From NCBI RefSeq assembly GCF_003050935.1, contig NZ_QAOX01000001.1, positions 62,001 through 126,000 on the forward strand: a DNA stretch of 64,000 nucleotides, written 5' to 3'. Source of the DNA: Luteibacter sp. OK325 (GTDB lineage: Bacteria; Pseudomonadota; Gammaproteobacteria; Xanthomonadales; Rhodanobacteraceae). Under the pieces are notes generated by a model, which saw only the letters and a list, made by a program, of their open reading frames with translations, did not search any database and was not told where the DNA came from. The position numbers and the translations under genes are program-made. Of this stretch, positions 1 through 8,652 are shown in pieces. Position 1 is the first letter of the stretch. Every line of letters starts with the position of its first letter.

Positions 1-1282
1 CCGCGGTCCGGGTGTAAACCACCTTGCCGTCTTCGATCACGCCGACGGCGATACCAGGAATGTGGTAGCGCGCAACGGCTTCGTCGACCAGCTTGTCCAG
101 GGAACCGGCCGAGGCCGCTTCGTCGGCGGCCCAGACTCGCAGCAGGTTGCCACTCCACAGCTTCGCGGTGTCTACGTCGGAGAAGCCCCGGCGCTTCAGA
201 CCTGCGGTGACATTGCGCGTCTCCGAGGCATCCATCCACCCCGTCACTTCGCCGCCACCATCGAAATCCGAAGCGATGCCGACATGATCGACGCCTGCCA
301 CCTTCACCATGTGCTGGATATGGTCGAGGAAGTCGTCCAGCGTCGCCAGGGGGTGCTCGCGCTGGATCGCCTTCATGCCTTCGACATAAGCAGGCAGGTA
401 GTCGTGTTTTTCGCTGTCGTAACTCTTGTCGCCGGCCCCATGGGCCACCTTGTCCTGCAGCGTCTTCTCCGCGGCCTCGCGTGCGGGATCTTTCTTCAGG
501 AACTCCTTGTACGCAACAGCCTGGATGACACCGCCCTTCGCCGCGATGGCCACCAGCAAGTCGTCGGGAAGGTTACGCGGGTGGTCCGTAATCGCACGCG
601 CGGACGAATGAGAGGCGATGATGGGCGCCTTTGAAAGCGCGAGCACATCGCGGACGCAGGCGTCGGAGGCATGCGAAACGTCGACCATCATGCCCAGCGC
701 ATTGGCCCGCTGGACGACCTGGCGGCCGAAGTCGGTGAGACCGAGGTTGCTGTCGGGCTTGTCGCCGAGCTCCTCCTTCGGCAACGAGCTACCGCAGAGA
801 TCATTGTTGCCCACATGCGCCAGGCCGACATAACGCGCCCCACGTGCGTAAGCCACATCGAGGCGATGCAGCTCGTGGCCGAGCGAGTAGCTATTCTCGA
901 TGCCGATCATGGCCGAAAGCCGTCCGGCCACCTTGTTCGCACGCACATCGGCCGGCGTGCGCGCCAACCGAATCTGGTCCGGGTAGCGCTTCAGCATGAG
1001 ATCGATGGCGTCGTACTTGCGTGCCGCCTGTGATACAGCTCTGGCGTAGCCCGCTGGCGTCAACGGGCCCTGCTCCACGTAGATCACGAAGAACGCGGCA
1101 TCAAGGCCGCCCCGGCGCATCTTCGGCAGGTCCACTTTCAGCGGCCCGTCCTTCCCGGCATCGAACCTGGGATCGTGCATGTACGACAGAGGAATATCGA
1201 CGTGCGTGTCGAGGGTCAGCGGGTGGTCCTGAGCCTGCGTGGCGGCGCAGAAGCCCAGGCTAAGTAGAACGAGTCGCTTCAT
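1..1282 (-). CDS. Membrane (renal-type) dipeptidase fused to a serine beta-lactamase-type domain; partial at left edge
   Basis: Partial gene read on the minus strand; about 427 codons are visible. It starts at an ATG (1282) behind a strong AAGGGAGG ribosome site. A short signal peptide (residues 1-18) is followed by a metallo-dipeptidase domain (about 20-390). The zinc-ligand motifs of the renal dipeptidase family are all there: H27-x-D29, a Glu in IGIEN, the two His in VSHAS and SHSSAR, and Asp in ASDFDG. From about residue 395 the same frame continues into LDKLVDEAV, IPGIAVGV and DGKVVYTR, the typical start of a class C beta-lactamase/serine hydrolase domain, and then leaves the window. The family cleaves dipeptides, including ones with a C-terminal D-residue. 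The protein is probably periplasmic. It is the last visible gene of a transglutaminase-receptor-dipeptidase operon. The dipeptidase call is firm; the serine hydrolase half rests on about 33 residues. Confidence 0.88.
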   Translation of the reverse strand, partial: MKRLVLLSLGFCAATQAQDHPLTLDTHVDIPLSYMHDPRFDAGKDGPLKVDLPKMRRGGLDAAFFVIYVEQGPLTPAGYARAVSQAARKYDAIDLMLKRYPDQIRLARTPADVRANKVAGRLSAMIGIENSYSLGHELHRLDVAYARGARYVGLAHVGNNDLCGSSLPKEELGDKPDSNLGLTDFGRQVVQRANALGMMVDVSHASDACVRDVLALSKAPIIASHSSARAITDHPRNLPDDLLVAIAAKGGVIQAVAYKEFLKKDPAREAAEKTLQDKVAHGAGDKSYDSEKHDYLPAYVEGMKAIQREHPLATLDDFLDHIQHMVKVAGVDHVGIASDFDGGGEVTGWMDASETRNVTAGLKRRGFSDVDTAKLWSGNLLRVWAADEAASAGSLDKLVDEAVARYHIPGIAVGVIEDGKVVYTRTA

Positions 1283-1294
1283 CGTTGCCTCCCT

Positions 1295-1324
1295 TAAAAA
1301 AAGGCACCCCGGTCCTGGGGTGCC
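1295..1324 (-). terminator. Rho-independent terminator after the first TonB receptor gene
   Basis: An 8-bp perfect stem (GGCACCCC at 1303-1310 pairing with 1317-1324) is followed on the minus strand by seven T (1296-1302). It lies 13 bp past the receptor stop codon. The T-run directly abuts the ribosome site of the dipeptidase gene, so that gene depends on read-through or on a promoter inside the receptor gene. Confidence 0.8.
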
Positions 1325-1336
1325 GGCAAGTGGACC

Positions 1337-4327
1337 TTAGAAGTCCAGGGAGACAGTAAGTTGACCGAAACGCGGGGACTGGAAGCGCTGAGGCTGCAGG
1401 TAGGTCGGGTTGAGCCCGCCGACCGATGTCTGAAGATCCTGGTCGACACCCAGCGTGCGTTGCTGGTTGAGCACGTTGTACACAGCGAGCTTCACGCGCA
1501 GGTTGTTCTTCTCGTCCAACGGCAACAGGTAGGTGATGCTGGCGTTGAGATTGAACGTCCACGGCGTGCGGTCCGCGCCGCGGGGCGAACGCTGGTACAC
1601 GCGATTCTCGGACACGGGATCGGCACAGTTCTCCACGCAGATGAAGTAGCTGTGGTAAACCGTGGCGTCATAGGGATTACCCACGCCATACCCAGTGATC
1701 GGGCTACCGGAAAGCGCCGTCACGTCTGCACCCACCTGCCACTGCCTGGTGATCGCATAGGTGCCGCGGACCTTGAACTGATGGCGATGGTCGTTGGGCA
1801 GGTAGCCCCCGTTGAGGTTCACCCAGGGGTCGTCGAAGTTCTCGGTACGGCCGGTGTCGTCGAAGTTCGTGTCGGAGTTGACCGGTCCTTCCGCGTTGCC
1901 GCGGTTCCAGGACAGCACGTACGAGGCATTCAACATCCACTTCTCGTCCCAGGCGCGATCGATCTGGAACTCCAGCGAGCCGAAGGTGCGCTTAGGCTTC
2001 TTCCAGCCGCGCTGGCCGAGGTAGTTGCCATCGGCGTCGTACATCGCCCAGCCCTGCTTCGAGGTATCGATATTGATGTAGCCGTCGGGCGTGCCGTCAC
2101 AGTTGGTATCCCCATAGACCGTGAGTTTCTTGCCGGGGTTGCCCATGACGTAGCCGATGTAGCCATCACCGCCGCACTGCGGGGTGGCGCTGATCTCCAT
2201 GTCGTCGATGGCATTGTGCAGCTTACGGTAGGTTCCACTCACGCCCCACGACCATTTGTCGTCGAGCGCCTGCTGGAAGCCGAGGATGGCCTCGTCCTGG
2301 TAGACCGAGTTCATCTTCTTGTCGACTTCGGCGCGCAGGTCACCCACGGTGCCATCACCCTGCGAGTCGTCCACCGCCCCGATCTGCGGCCCGAGGATCG
2401 GCATGGCGTAGGGCGAACCGTTGCGATCGAGGATCTGATAACCGTCGAAGGCGTAGTACGTACGCTCGTCAAGCAGGCCGCCGGCCTGCTTGATGTTGAT
2501 GACATTCGCCACGGGCAGGTAGTAACGCCCGAGGTTGCCGAAGATCTTCGTGGTGCCGTCGCTCTTGAGGTCCCAGGAGAAGCCCAGGCGTGGAGCGATC
2601 ATGTTGTCCATCTTGATATAGCTGGCGCCCTCGCCCGTCTTGTTGTCGAAGGCGTCGCGACGCAGGCCTGCGTTGAGCAGGAAGTCCGGCGTGATGTTCC
2701 AGTTGTCCTCGATGTAATAGGCATTGTTCGTGGTTTCGAACGTGCCGTCGATCTCATATCTGCGTGCACGCACGTAGGCGTCATAACCCGGAGGCACGAC
2801 GCCGCCGTTTTCGATGGTCGCGCCGGGCGTGGTCGAGTAAATGTTGTAGTAGTACGAACCCGGTCCCGGATAGCGCCGCGAGTAATCGGAGGTGTCGACT
2901 TCATGGTCGTAACCGAAGCGCAGCACGTGGTCGCCCAGTGTCCACTCGAAGTCGGCACGGCCCTGCTTGCGCGTATCGTTGCGCTTCTCCACCGCCGTGC
3001 TCGTGCTGCAGCCGAGCGGGACGCCCGGACCGGGTACGGCCGAGACCTTCGCGACCGGGTTGCAGTCGATGTCCGACTGCGCACGGGTGAAGTCCTCGCG
3101 TTGATTGCGGCCGTACATCAGCTTCATCGAGAGGTCGTCGACGATGTAGCTGGTAAACGTGCCGTTCCAGTTGAGGCCACCGGTGTTGCTGTAGATCTCG
3201 TCGTTCTTCTTGCTCGTGGTGTCCGTGTCGTAGTCGTAGTTGTAGACCGAGCCGAGGTTCTTGTCCTTGTCCGAGAAGGCCATCAACTCGAGCAGGTTCT
3301 TGTCGTTGATATGCCAGTCGACCTTGGCGCCCCAGAAGCCGGAATCGGTGTCGTTCTGGGTGAGCACGGTCCCGAGGTTGTCGGTGTTCTGCGGGGTGTA
3401 ACCACGCGCCTCGTACATGGCGAAGAAGAACAGCTTGTCCTTCACGATGGGTCCGGACGCGTACACGTTCATCTTGGTACGCGAGTAGTGATCCTCGGAC
3501 GAGGTGATGTAGCGCTCGCCATCCCAGTAGCGGTTCTTCGTGGTGGCTTGCCAGTCGCTGGCTTCGAAGGTCATCTCCGCGCCGGTCTTGAACTCATTGG
3601 TACCCGAACGGGTCACCGCGTTCACCACGCCGCCGGTGGTGCGGCCGAACTCGACGGAGTAGCCACCGGTCTTGACCTGGAATTCCTGGTAGAACGCGAA
3701 CGGCGCTTCGGAGAAGCCGTTGCGGTTGTAGAAGTCGGTGACGTTGAGTCCGTTCACATAAAACGAGTTCTCGGCCACGGACGAACCGCCGAAGGAGATG
3801 CCGCCGAACCCGGCATTGCCCTTATTCACACCCGGCGCCAGCAGCGCCACGGACTGCACGTTCTGATCAACCGGCAGGCGGCGGATTTCCTCGCGGCTTA
3901 CATTGGTCGAGATTTCGGTCGAGCTGACATCGACTGCCGAGACGACCACTGGCGCACTGACCTGCACACCCTCCAGTTCCGTGGTCGCGGCATCCCGATC
4001 GACCAGGTTCACCGTGGTGGAATTACCCAGGCTTACGTCCACCTCGGTCGCGCCCACCGGCTTGCCATCCTTGCTGCTCTCGAGCCGGTAGTGGCCGATC
4101 GGCAGGAACGGAAAGCGGTAATTGCCTGCGTTGTCCGCGGTAACCGTGCGTGTCAGGCCGGTGCCCGGGTCGCGCACGGTGACCGTAGCGCCCGCCTTGG
4201 TACGGCCGACGATCGAGCCGTCGGTGTTCGCGCCGAAGGCACTGCCGGATACGGCAAGGCCCAGGCCAATGGCCATGCACAAAGCGCCGTGACGCAGGAC
4301 GCGCCGGTTCGTCTTGATCTCCCCCAT
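1337..4327 (-). CDS. TonB-dependent receptor, Oar-like, with carboxypeptidase-regulatory-like N-terminus
   Basis: A 996-residue outer-membrane receptor. A signal peptide (about 1-33, ending SGSAFGA) precedes a carboxypeptidase-regulatory-like beta domain (about 38-112, TVTVRDPGTG and DNAGNYRFPFLPIG). A plug with the SVALLAPGV and YVNGLNVTDFYN segments follows (about 120-240), then a large beta-barrel ending in the terminal Phe of LTVSLDF. This is the Oar-type architecture common in Xanthomonadales. Such receptors use TonB energy to import large or scarce ligands. The substrate cannot be read from sequence, but the flanking dipeptidase and the divergent NlpC/P60-epimerase operon point to peptides, possibly muropeptides. 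It lies 48 bp after the transglutaminase-like gene. A second, related receptor lies at the other end of the locus. Confidence 0.9.
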   Translation of the reverse strand: MGEIKTNRRVLRHGALCMAIGLGLAVSGSAFGANTDGSIVGRTKAGATVTVRDPGTGLTRTVTADNAGNYRFPFLPIGHYRLESSKDGKPVGATEVDVSLGNSTTVNLVDRDAATTELEGVQVSAPVVVSAVDVSSTEISTNVSREEIRRLPVDQNVQSVALLAPGVNKGNAGFGGISFGGSSVAENSFYVNGLNVTDFYNRNGFSEAPFAFYQEFQVKTGGYSVEFGRTTGGVVNAVTRSGTNEFKTGAEMTFEASDWQATTKNRYWDGERYITSSEDHYSRTKMNVYASGPIVKDKLFFFAMYEARGYTPQNTDNLGTVLTQNDTDSGFWGAKVDWHINDKNLLELMAFSDKDKNLGSVYNYDYDTDTTSKKNDEIYSNTGGLNWNGTFTSYIVDDLSMKLMYGRNQREDFTRAQSDIDCNPVAKVSAVPGPGVPLGCSTSTAVEKRNDTRKQGRADFEWTLGDHVLRFGYDHEVDTSDYSRRYPGPGSYYYNIYSTTPGATIENGGVVPPGYDAYVRARRYEIDGTFETTNNAYYIEDNWNITPDFLLNAGLRRDAFDNKTGEGASYIKMDNMIAPRLGFSWDLKSDGTTKIFGNLGRYYLPVANVINIKQAGGLLDERTYYAFDGYQILDRNGSPYAMPILGPQIGAVDDSQGDGTVGDLRAEVDKKMNSVYQDEAILGFQQALDDKWSWGVSGTYRKLHNAIDDMEISATPQCGGDGYIGYVMGNPGKKLTVYGDTNCDGTPDGYINIDTSKQGWAMYDADGNYLGQRGWKKPKRTFGSLEFQIDRAWDEKWMLNASYVLSWNRGNAEGPVNSDTNFDDTGRTENFDDPWVNLNGGYLPNDHRHQFKVRGTYAITRQWQVGADVTALSGSPITGYGVGNPYDATVYHSYFICVENCADPVSENRVYQRSPRGADRTPWTFNLNASITYLLPLDEKNNLRVKLAVYNVLNQQRTLGVDQDLQTSVGGLNPTYLQPQRFQSPRFGQLTVSLDF

Positions 4328-4375
4328 CTCCCCACTCCCATAAGATGATGTTTCGGGTTGTCGTGCGTTGTCCGG

Positions 4376-5926
4376 TCAGCGCGCCGTGTCACCGCCCCCT
4401 CGCGGTGTATCGACACGGTGCCACCGGAAGTCGTAATCGAACTGATCGAAGTAAAGGTTGCCGCCCTTCCACTCGACTTCGCCGCGCTGCGAGTCGACCG
4501 TCTCCGAACGGAAGAAGGTCTTCGGCGGCGCGAACGGCTGTGAATAGTCGTCGTTGAAGGCAATGCGGTAGGCATCCAGGCCGCCGAGGTAGAACCACTC
4601 GAGCTTGTCGTCGCCCGGCTTTGCGTTCGCTCCGGCCATCAGGCGGCCGAAGGTCACGTCCATAGGAACCCAGCCATAGGGCGCAACGTAGACCTGGCCC
4701 CAGTCGTGGATGTTGTTGTACTTGCCGTCGGAAAAAATCCAGCCCGACTGCCAACGGGCTGGAATGCCGTTGAGGCGCAACAAGGTCATCAACAGCAAGG
4801 TCTGCTCACCGCAATCGCCGTGCCCGGCATGCAGGGTGTAGTCGCTGATGTTGGAAAGGGTCGAGTATTCGCGTGCGCCCGCCCAGGGGATCGTGTCTAC
4901 CGCGGCGAACAACTTCTGGGCGATGCGGTAGGGATTGGTTTCGTTGCCGACGACTTTCTTCGAGTACGCGCGCATGGCATCGGTAAAGACGATATGCGGT
5001 GCGCGTTCGGCGACGAAGGCTGCCAGCGCCGGTGTGATCGGACTGCGCGTGACCTTGGCCGGATCGATATCCACGTAGCTCGCGTAAAGCGTCAGTTCGT
5101 AGGTGATCGAGAATTCGGTGGGCTTGCCCGCCTCGGCTTTCTTTTCGAGGTAAGCGGTGCGCTGCAGCGTCGATTCGGGCGCGATGTCCACCTTGACCGG
5201 ATCACTGGCCGTCAGGCGGATGTCTTCCTGCTGGCCTGCGATCGCGCGTGGATAAGGAATCCATGCGCGGATCGTCTCGCCCGCGGGCACCGCGTCGGCG
5301 TTCACCGTGAGGATCTGGGTCACGCTCTCGCGACGTGGCAGGACACTGGTCGCGTGGTTAGCGAGTGCAGCGTCGCGCACGGCACGGTGATGGTCGTTGA
5401 GGATTTCGTTGGGGCCGTCATCGAAGGGCACCTGCTCCTTGCGGCGGGCGCACGCCTCGGCACTGATACGGAACAGGTTTCCCGGTGCACGCTTGAAGTA
5501 GAGCGTGCGCCCGTCGATGACTTGCTTCTCGAGCAGGCCGGCCGCGTCCCACTTCGCGAATTCCGCGTCGGTGAGGTCGGGGATCTGCTTGCGCAGACGC
5601 GTCTTTACCGCGTCGGCGTCGAGCGTGAAGTCGATGAGGATGCGGCGCATGCGCTCGCGTTGAAATTCGAGGGTGCTGCGCTGTCCGGTGGTGAGGCCGG
5701 GTTTCGCCAGGGCGGTTGCGATGGAGGCTTCGGCTGCCTTGAAGCGGCCTGCGTCTATCTGCTTCGACGGAGCATCGCCGACGAAGTCGGCTCCTACCGA
5801 GCCTGGTCCGGCAAACGCGCCTGGTTCGGGAATGGGGGCTGGTTCGGGAACGGGGGCTGACGCGGCCAACGGGAAGGCGGCCGCGATGGCAGCGCAAACT
5901 ATTGCGTTTCGTGTGGCCGCTTTCAC
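4376..5926 (-). CDS. Periplasmic transglutaminase-like cysteine protease family protein
   Basis: The open frame extends up to 5992, but a GTG at 5926 behind GGGGAT fits better because a typical signal peptide (AIVCAAIAAAFPLAAS) begins there. That gives 516 residues. A Pro/Glu-rich stretch follows the signal. The C-terminal part is a transglutaminase-like core with a visible Cys-His-Asp triad: C372 in GHGDCGEQ, H407 in NIHDWGQV and D423 in MDVTFG. In bacteria such domains are usually peptidases or amidases rather than cross-linkers. It is first in a leftward operon with a TonB receptor and a dipeptidase, and divergent from the DUF819-NlpC/P60-epimerase operon. A role in trimming imported peptides in the periplasm is inferred; the substrate is unknown. 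Confidence 0.8.
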   Translation of the reverse strand: MKAATRNAIVCAAIAAAFPLAASAPVPEPAPIPEPGAFAGPGSVGADFVGDAPSKQIDAGRFKAAEASIATALAKPGLTTGQRSTLEFQRERMRRILIDFTLDADAVKTRLRKQIPDLTDAEFAKWDAAGLLEKQVIDGRTLYFKRAPGNLFRISAEACARRKEQVPFDDGPNEILNDHHRAVRDAALANHATSVLPRRESVTQILTVNADAVPAGETIRAWIPYPRAIAGQQEDIRLTASDPVKVDIAPESTLQRTAYLEKKAEAGKPTEFSITYELTLYASYVDIDPAKVTRSPITPALAAFVAERAPHIVFTDAMRAYSKKVVGNETNPYRIAQKLFAAVDTIPWAGAREYSTLSNISDYTLHAGHGDCGEQTLLLMTLLRLNGIPARWQSGWIFSDGKYNNIHDWGQVYVAPYGWVPMDVTFGRLMAGANAKPGDDKLEWFYLGGLDAYRIAFNDDYSQPFAPPKTFFRSETVDSQRGEVEWKGGNLYFDQFDYDFRWHRVDTPRGGGDTAR

Positions 5927-6030
5927 CGTTCGGTATCCCCGATGCAACCGTGGTGGGTGGACGTGCGTCAGGGCTGTGTAACATGCTTGCAAAGCGCGGT
6001 CAATAATTTATGCTTCGCCCTACCTCGTTC

Positions 6031-6044
6031 GGAATACATATTCC
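6031..6044. promoter_or_regulatory. Candidate operator, perfect inverted repeat in the divergent promoter region
   Basis: GGAATA-CA-TATTCC is a perfect 6+2+6 palindrome in the 153-bp gap between the two divergent peptidoglycan-locus operons, 36 bp before the DUF819 start. It is AT-rich in a GC-rich setting. RpiR-family regulators bind short palindromes near divergent promoters and one is encoded in the operon, so it is the natural candidate. Binding is inferred. Confidence 0.45.
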
Positions 6045-6079
6045 TGACGACCGTCGTGACACCACCCGGGGAGGGACGC

Positions 6080-7228
6080 GTGATCCAGTCGGTTTGGCTT
6101 TACCTGGCCGTGATGCTGCTTGCCGCCGGCTTCTGGCCCGCGATCGAACGGCGTTTCGGCTGGAAGGTATTCGAGATCCTTCCACCCATCGTCCTCACCT
6201 ACCTCACCGTCACCGCGCTATCGGTCGCCGGCCTCTGGACGGCCTCGGTGGAGATCCACGCGGCGCAGAACATGCTGGTGGCGCGGCTCGTGCCGGCCCT
6301 GCTCTTCCTGTTGATGATCAACTGCGACCTGCGCGCGATCCTTGCCCTGGGCCCACGGGTGCTCGGCGTCTTCGTCTGCACCTCGATCAGCCTGTTCATC
6401 GCCTTCCTGCTCGCCTTCCTGATCTTCCGTCACTGGATGCCGGGCAACGGCTGGATGCCGTTGGCCTCCCTGTCAGGAAGCTGGATGGGCGGCACGGCGA
6501 ACATGATCGCGGTGAAGCAGGCGATCGGGATGTCCGATACGGCATTGGCGACGACCCTGCTTACCGACGCACTTTGCTACTCGATGTGGGTGGTGGTGCT
6601 GTTCGCGGTGGCCCGGCTCGCGCCCGCGTTCAACCGCTGGACGCGTGCGGTATCGAGTGCGGACCTTACCGTCGCCGAGGCCGCGCCGCGCGCTCCCGCC
6701 ACGCCGGACAGCGTGCTGCTCTGGCTCGGCCTCGCCGTGCTGGTGGCCGCACTGTCCAGCGTATTCGGGGCGACACTGCCTGTCGGGAGCATGGTCTCCG
6801 CCACCACCTGGACCATCCTGCTGGCGACCGGCGCCGGCCTGGTCGTGGCGCATACACCGCTGGCACGATTGCCCGGTGCACAGACGGTATCGAGCGCGAT
6901 GTTGATTTTCGTCGTGGCCGTGCTTGCCTCGCAGAGCAGCTTCGCCGGCATCGCCGCGGCACCTGTGTACCTGCTCGCCGGCGTCACCGTGATCACCCTG
7001 CATGCCGTGCTGCTCTGCCTCGCCGCACGCATCTTTCACTTCGACCTGTATCTGTGTGGCATTTGCTCACTCGCCCATATCGGCGGCGTGGCGGCCACGC
7101 CGGTGCTAGCCGCTACGTATTCGCGCTCGCTGGTGCCGGTGGGCATCCTGCTCGCGCTGCTCGGATATATCCTCGGGACTGGTTTCGGTCTCGTGGTCTC
7201 CACGGTGCTTTCGGCGCTGGCTTCCTGA
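6080..7228 (+). CDS. DUF819 family integral membrane protein, candidate dipeptide/muropeptide permease
   Basis: The open frame begins at 5942, but GTG 6080 directly follows GGGGAGGG and starts a hydrophobic segment, giving 382 residues. The protein is almost entirely membrane-embedded, with about ten hydrophobic helices such as WLYLAVMLLAAGFW and VFVCTSISLFIAFLLAFLIF. Gly/Ser-rich loops (LSGSWMGGTANMIAVKQAIG and CSLAHIGGVAATPVLAATY) match the repeated signature of DUF819 proteins. The biochemical function of the family is, to my knowledge, unproven. It is the first gene of an operon with an NlpC/P60 endopeptidase and a dipeptide epimerase, 14 bp upstream of the former. No other inner-membrane peptide importer is seen, so it is the best candidate to bring L-Ala-D-Glu to the cytoplasmic epimerase. 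That role is inferred. Confidence 0.8.
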   Translation: MIQSVWLYLAVMLLAAGFWPAIERRFGWKVFEILPPIVLTYLTVTALSVAGLWTASVEIHAAQNMLVARLVPALLFLLMINCDLRAILALGPRVLGVFVCTSISLFIAFLLAFLIFRHWMPGNGWMPLASLSGSWMGGTANMIAVKQAIGMSDTALATTLLTDALCYSMWVVVLFAVARLAPAFNRWTRAVSSADLTVAEAAPRAPATPDSVLLWLGLAVLVAALSSVFGATLPVGSMVSATTWTILLATGAGLVVAHTPLARLPGAQTVSSAMLIFVVAVLASQSSFAGIAAAPVYLLAGVTVITLHAVLLCLAARIFHFDLYLCGICSLAHIGGVAATPVLAATYSRSLVPVGILLALLGYILGTGFGLVVSTVLSALAS

Positions 7229-7242
7229 CCAAGGATCTCGCT

Positions 7243-8634
7243 ATGACGACGCTTCGCCACACCTTGCTCGCCGCCATGCTCTTGCTGTCCCTGGGTGGGG
7301 CCGTCGCGGCGCGCGACACGCCCGTGCCGCCTTCGGGGATACCGGGTATCTCCGACGCGCAGCTCTCGCCGGAATTCTGGGTCGCGCGCCTGCCGGACGC
7401 CGACAAGGTCGTGCTCGATACGGCGGCCATCGCGGCGATCAACGAGCGCGTCGCCACGCTCGATCCATCGATGCACGACATCCGCCACCTGCCAGCCGCG
7501 TTGCCACGTGAGCAGGTGAAGGGATGGATCGAGAAGCTGACCAGCCGCCCCGGTAAGCCGCTGTTCGACATCGAAGGTAAGCCGGTGACCGCCACGGCCA
7601 TCGACGCGGTGATGACCAACGCCGCCCTCACCGCGATTCCCGCGCAGGTAACCCCGCGCTATGGCATGGCCACCCGTCGTGGCGCACTGCGCGGCTATCC
7701 CACCGACCTTCGTGTGTTCAGCCACGCCGGTGACACCGACATCGATCGCTTCCAGGAAAGCACGCTGTTCCCCGGCGATCCGCTCGTCGTGGTGCATACG
7801 AGCCAGGACGGCAAGTGGGTGTTCGTCGTCAGCCCGCGCTATGCGGCCTGGATGCACGCCGACGAGGTGGCCTATGGTGAGCCCGCCGCGGTGTTCGCGC
7901 ATGCCGATGCCACGCCATATCGCATCGTCACCGGCGCCAGACCGCTGACCGTCTACACGCCCGAGGCACCTGCGGTTTCGGAGCTGCAACTGGACATGGG
8001 TACGCGCGTACCGCTGGATACCTCGTTGCCGCAGGACCAGCCGGTGAACGGCCAGAGCCCGTACACCTCATGGGTGCTGAGCCTGCCCGTGCGCGGTGCG
8101 CAGGGCGCGCTGTCGTTCCATCCCGCCCTGCTCCAGCGGAACCAGGATTCCTCGGCCGACTACCTGCCGCTCACCCGGGCAAACATCGTGCGCCAGGCCT
8201 TCAAGTTCCTCGGCGAACGCTACGGCTGGGGTCATGCCTACAACGGCCGTGACTGCAGCGGCTTCGTTTCCGACGTGTACCGGAGCATGGGCGTGCAGAT
8301 GCCGCGCAACACGCGCGACCAGAGCATCAGCCCCGGCCTCACCCATACCGTCTACACCGACAAGGACAGCCACGATGCGCGCGTGAAGGCAGCGATGGCG
8401 CTGGAGGTCGGCGACCTCGTCTACATCCCTGGCCACGTGATGATGGTAATCGGCAAGATTGACGGCGAGCCTTATGTCATTCACGACGTGGGCGGCATGA
8501 GCTACAGGCAGGCCGACGGCAGCCTGCGTCGCATCAAGCTCAACGAGGTTTCGGTGACACCGCTCCTACCCATGATGTTCAGCGACGACAAGACGTTCGT
8601 CGATCGCATGACCAGCATCGTGCGCATCCGCTAA
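7243..8634 (+). CDS. SH3-domain NlpC/P60 gamma-D-glutamyl endopeptidase (YkfC-like)
   Basis: A 463-residue protein with signal peptide (about 1-23), SH3-like regions in the middle (about 150-300) and a C-terminal NlpC/P60 domain. The catalytic residues are visible: C338 in GRDCSGF, H398 in IPGHVMMV and a third polar residue H414 in VIHDVGG. SH3b domains plus NlpC/P60 is the layout of Bacillus YkfC, which cuts between gamma-D-Glu and the diamino acid of free muropeptides, releasing L-Ala-D-Glu. The next gene, 18 bp on, is the epimerase acting on exactly that dipeptide, as in the ykf operon. Here the signal peptide puts the cut in the periplasm, so the product must then be imported. Confidence 0.88.
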   Translation: MTTLRHTLLAAMLLLSLGGAVAARDTPVPPSGIPGISDAQLSPEFWVARLPDADKVVLDTAAIAAINERVATLDPSMHDIRHLPAALPREQVKGWIEKLTSRPGKPLFDIEGKPVTATAIDAVMTNAALTAIPAQVTPRYGMATRRGALRGYPTDLRVFSHAGDTDIDRFQESTLFPGDPLVVVHTSQDGKWVFVVSPRYAAWMHADEVAYGEPAAVFAHADATPYRIVTGARPLTVYTPEAPAVSELQLDMGTRVPLDTSLPQDQPVNGQSPYTSWVLSLPVRGAQGALSFHPALLQRNQDSSADYLPLTRANIVRQAFKFLGERYGWGHAYNGRDCSGFVSDVYRSMGVQMPRNTRDQSISPGLTHTVYTDKDSHDARVKAAMALEVGDLVYIPGHVMMVIGKIDGEPYVIHDVGGMSYRQADGSLRRIKLNEVSVTPLLPMMFSDDKTFVDRMTSIVRIR

Positions 8635-8652
8635 TCCGCCCAGCGAGACTCC

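Noticed and set aside
1361-4348. A 995-codon open frame on the plus strand opposite the first TonB receptor
   Set aside because: Repetitive Val/Arg/His-rich composition and no family signature; it is an antisense shadow caused by high GC third positions. The receptor on the other strand has a signal peptide, plug and barrel.
6010-7242. Long N-terminal extension of the NlpC/P60 protein (874-codon frame)
   Set aside because: The upstream part overlaps the DUF819 gene in another frame and is Arg/Ala-rich noise; a signal peptide begins exactly at ATG 7243.
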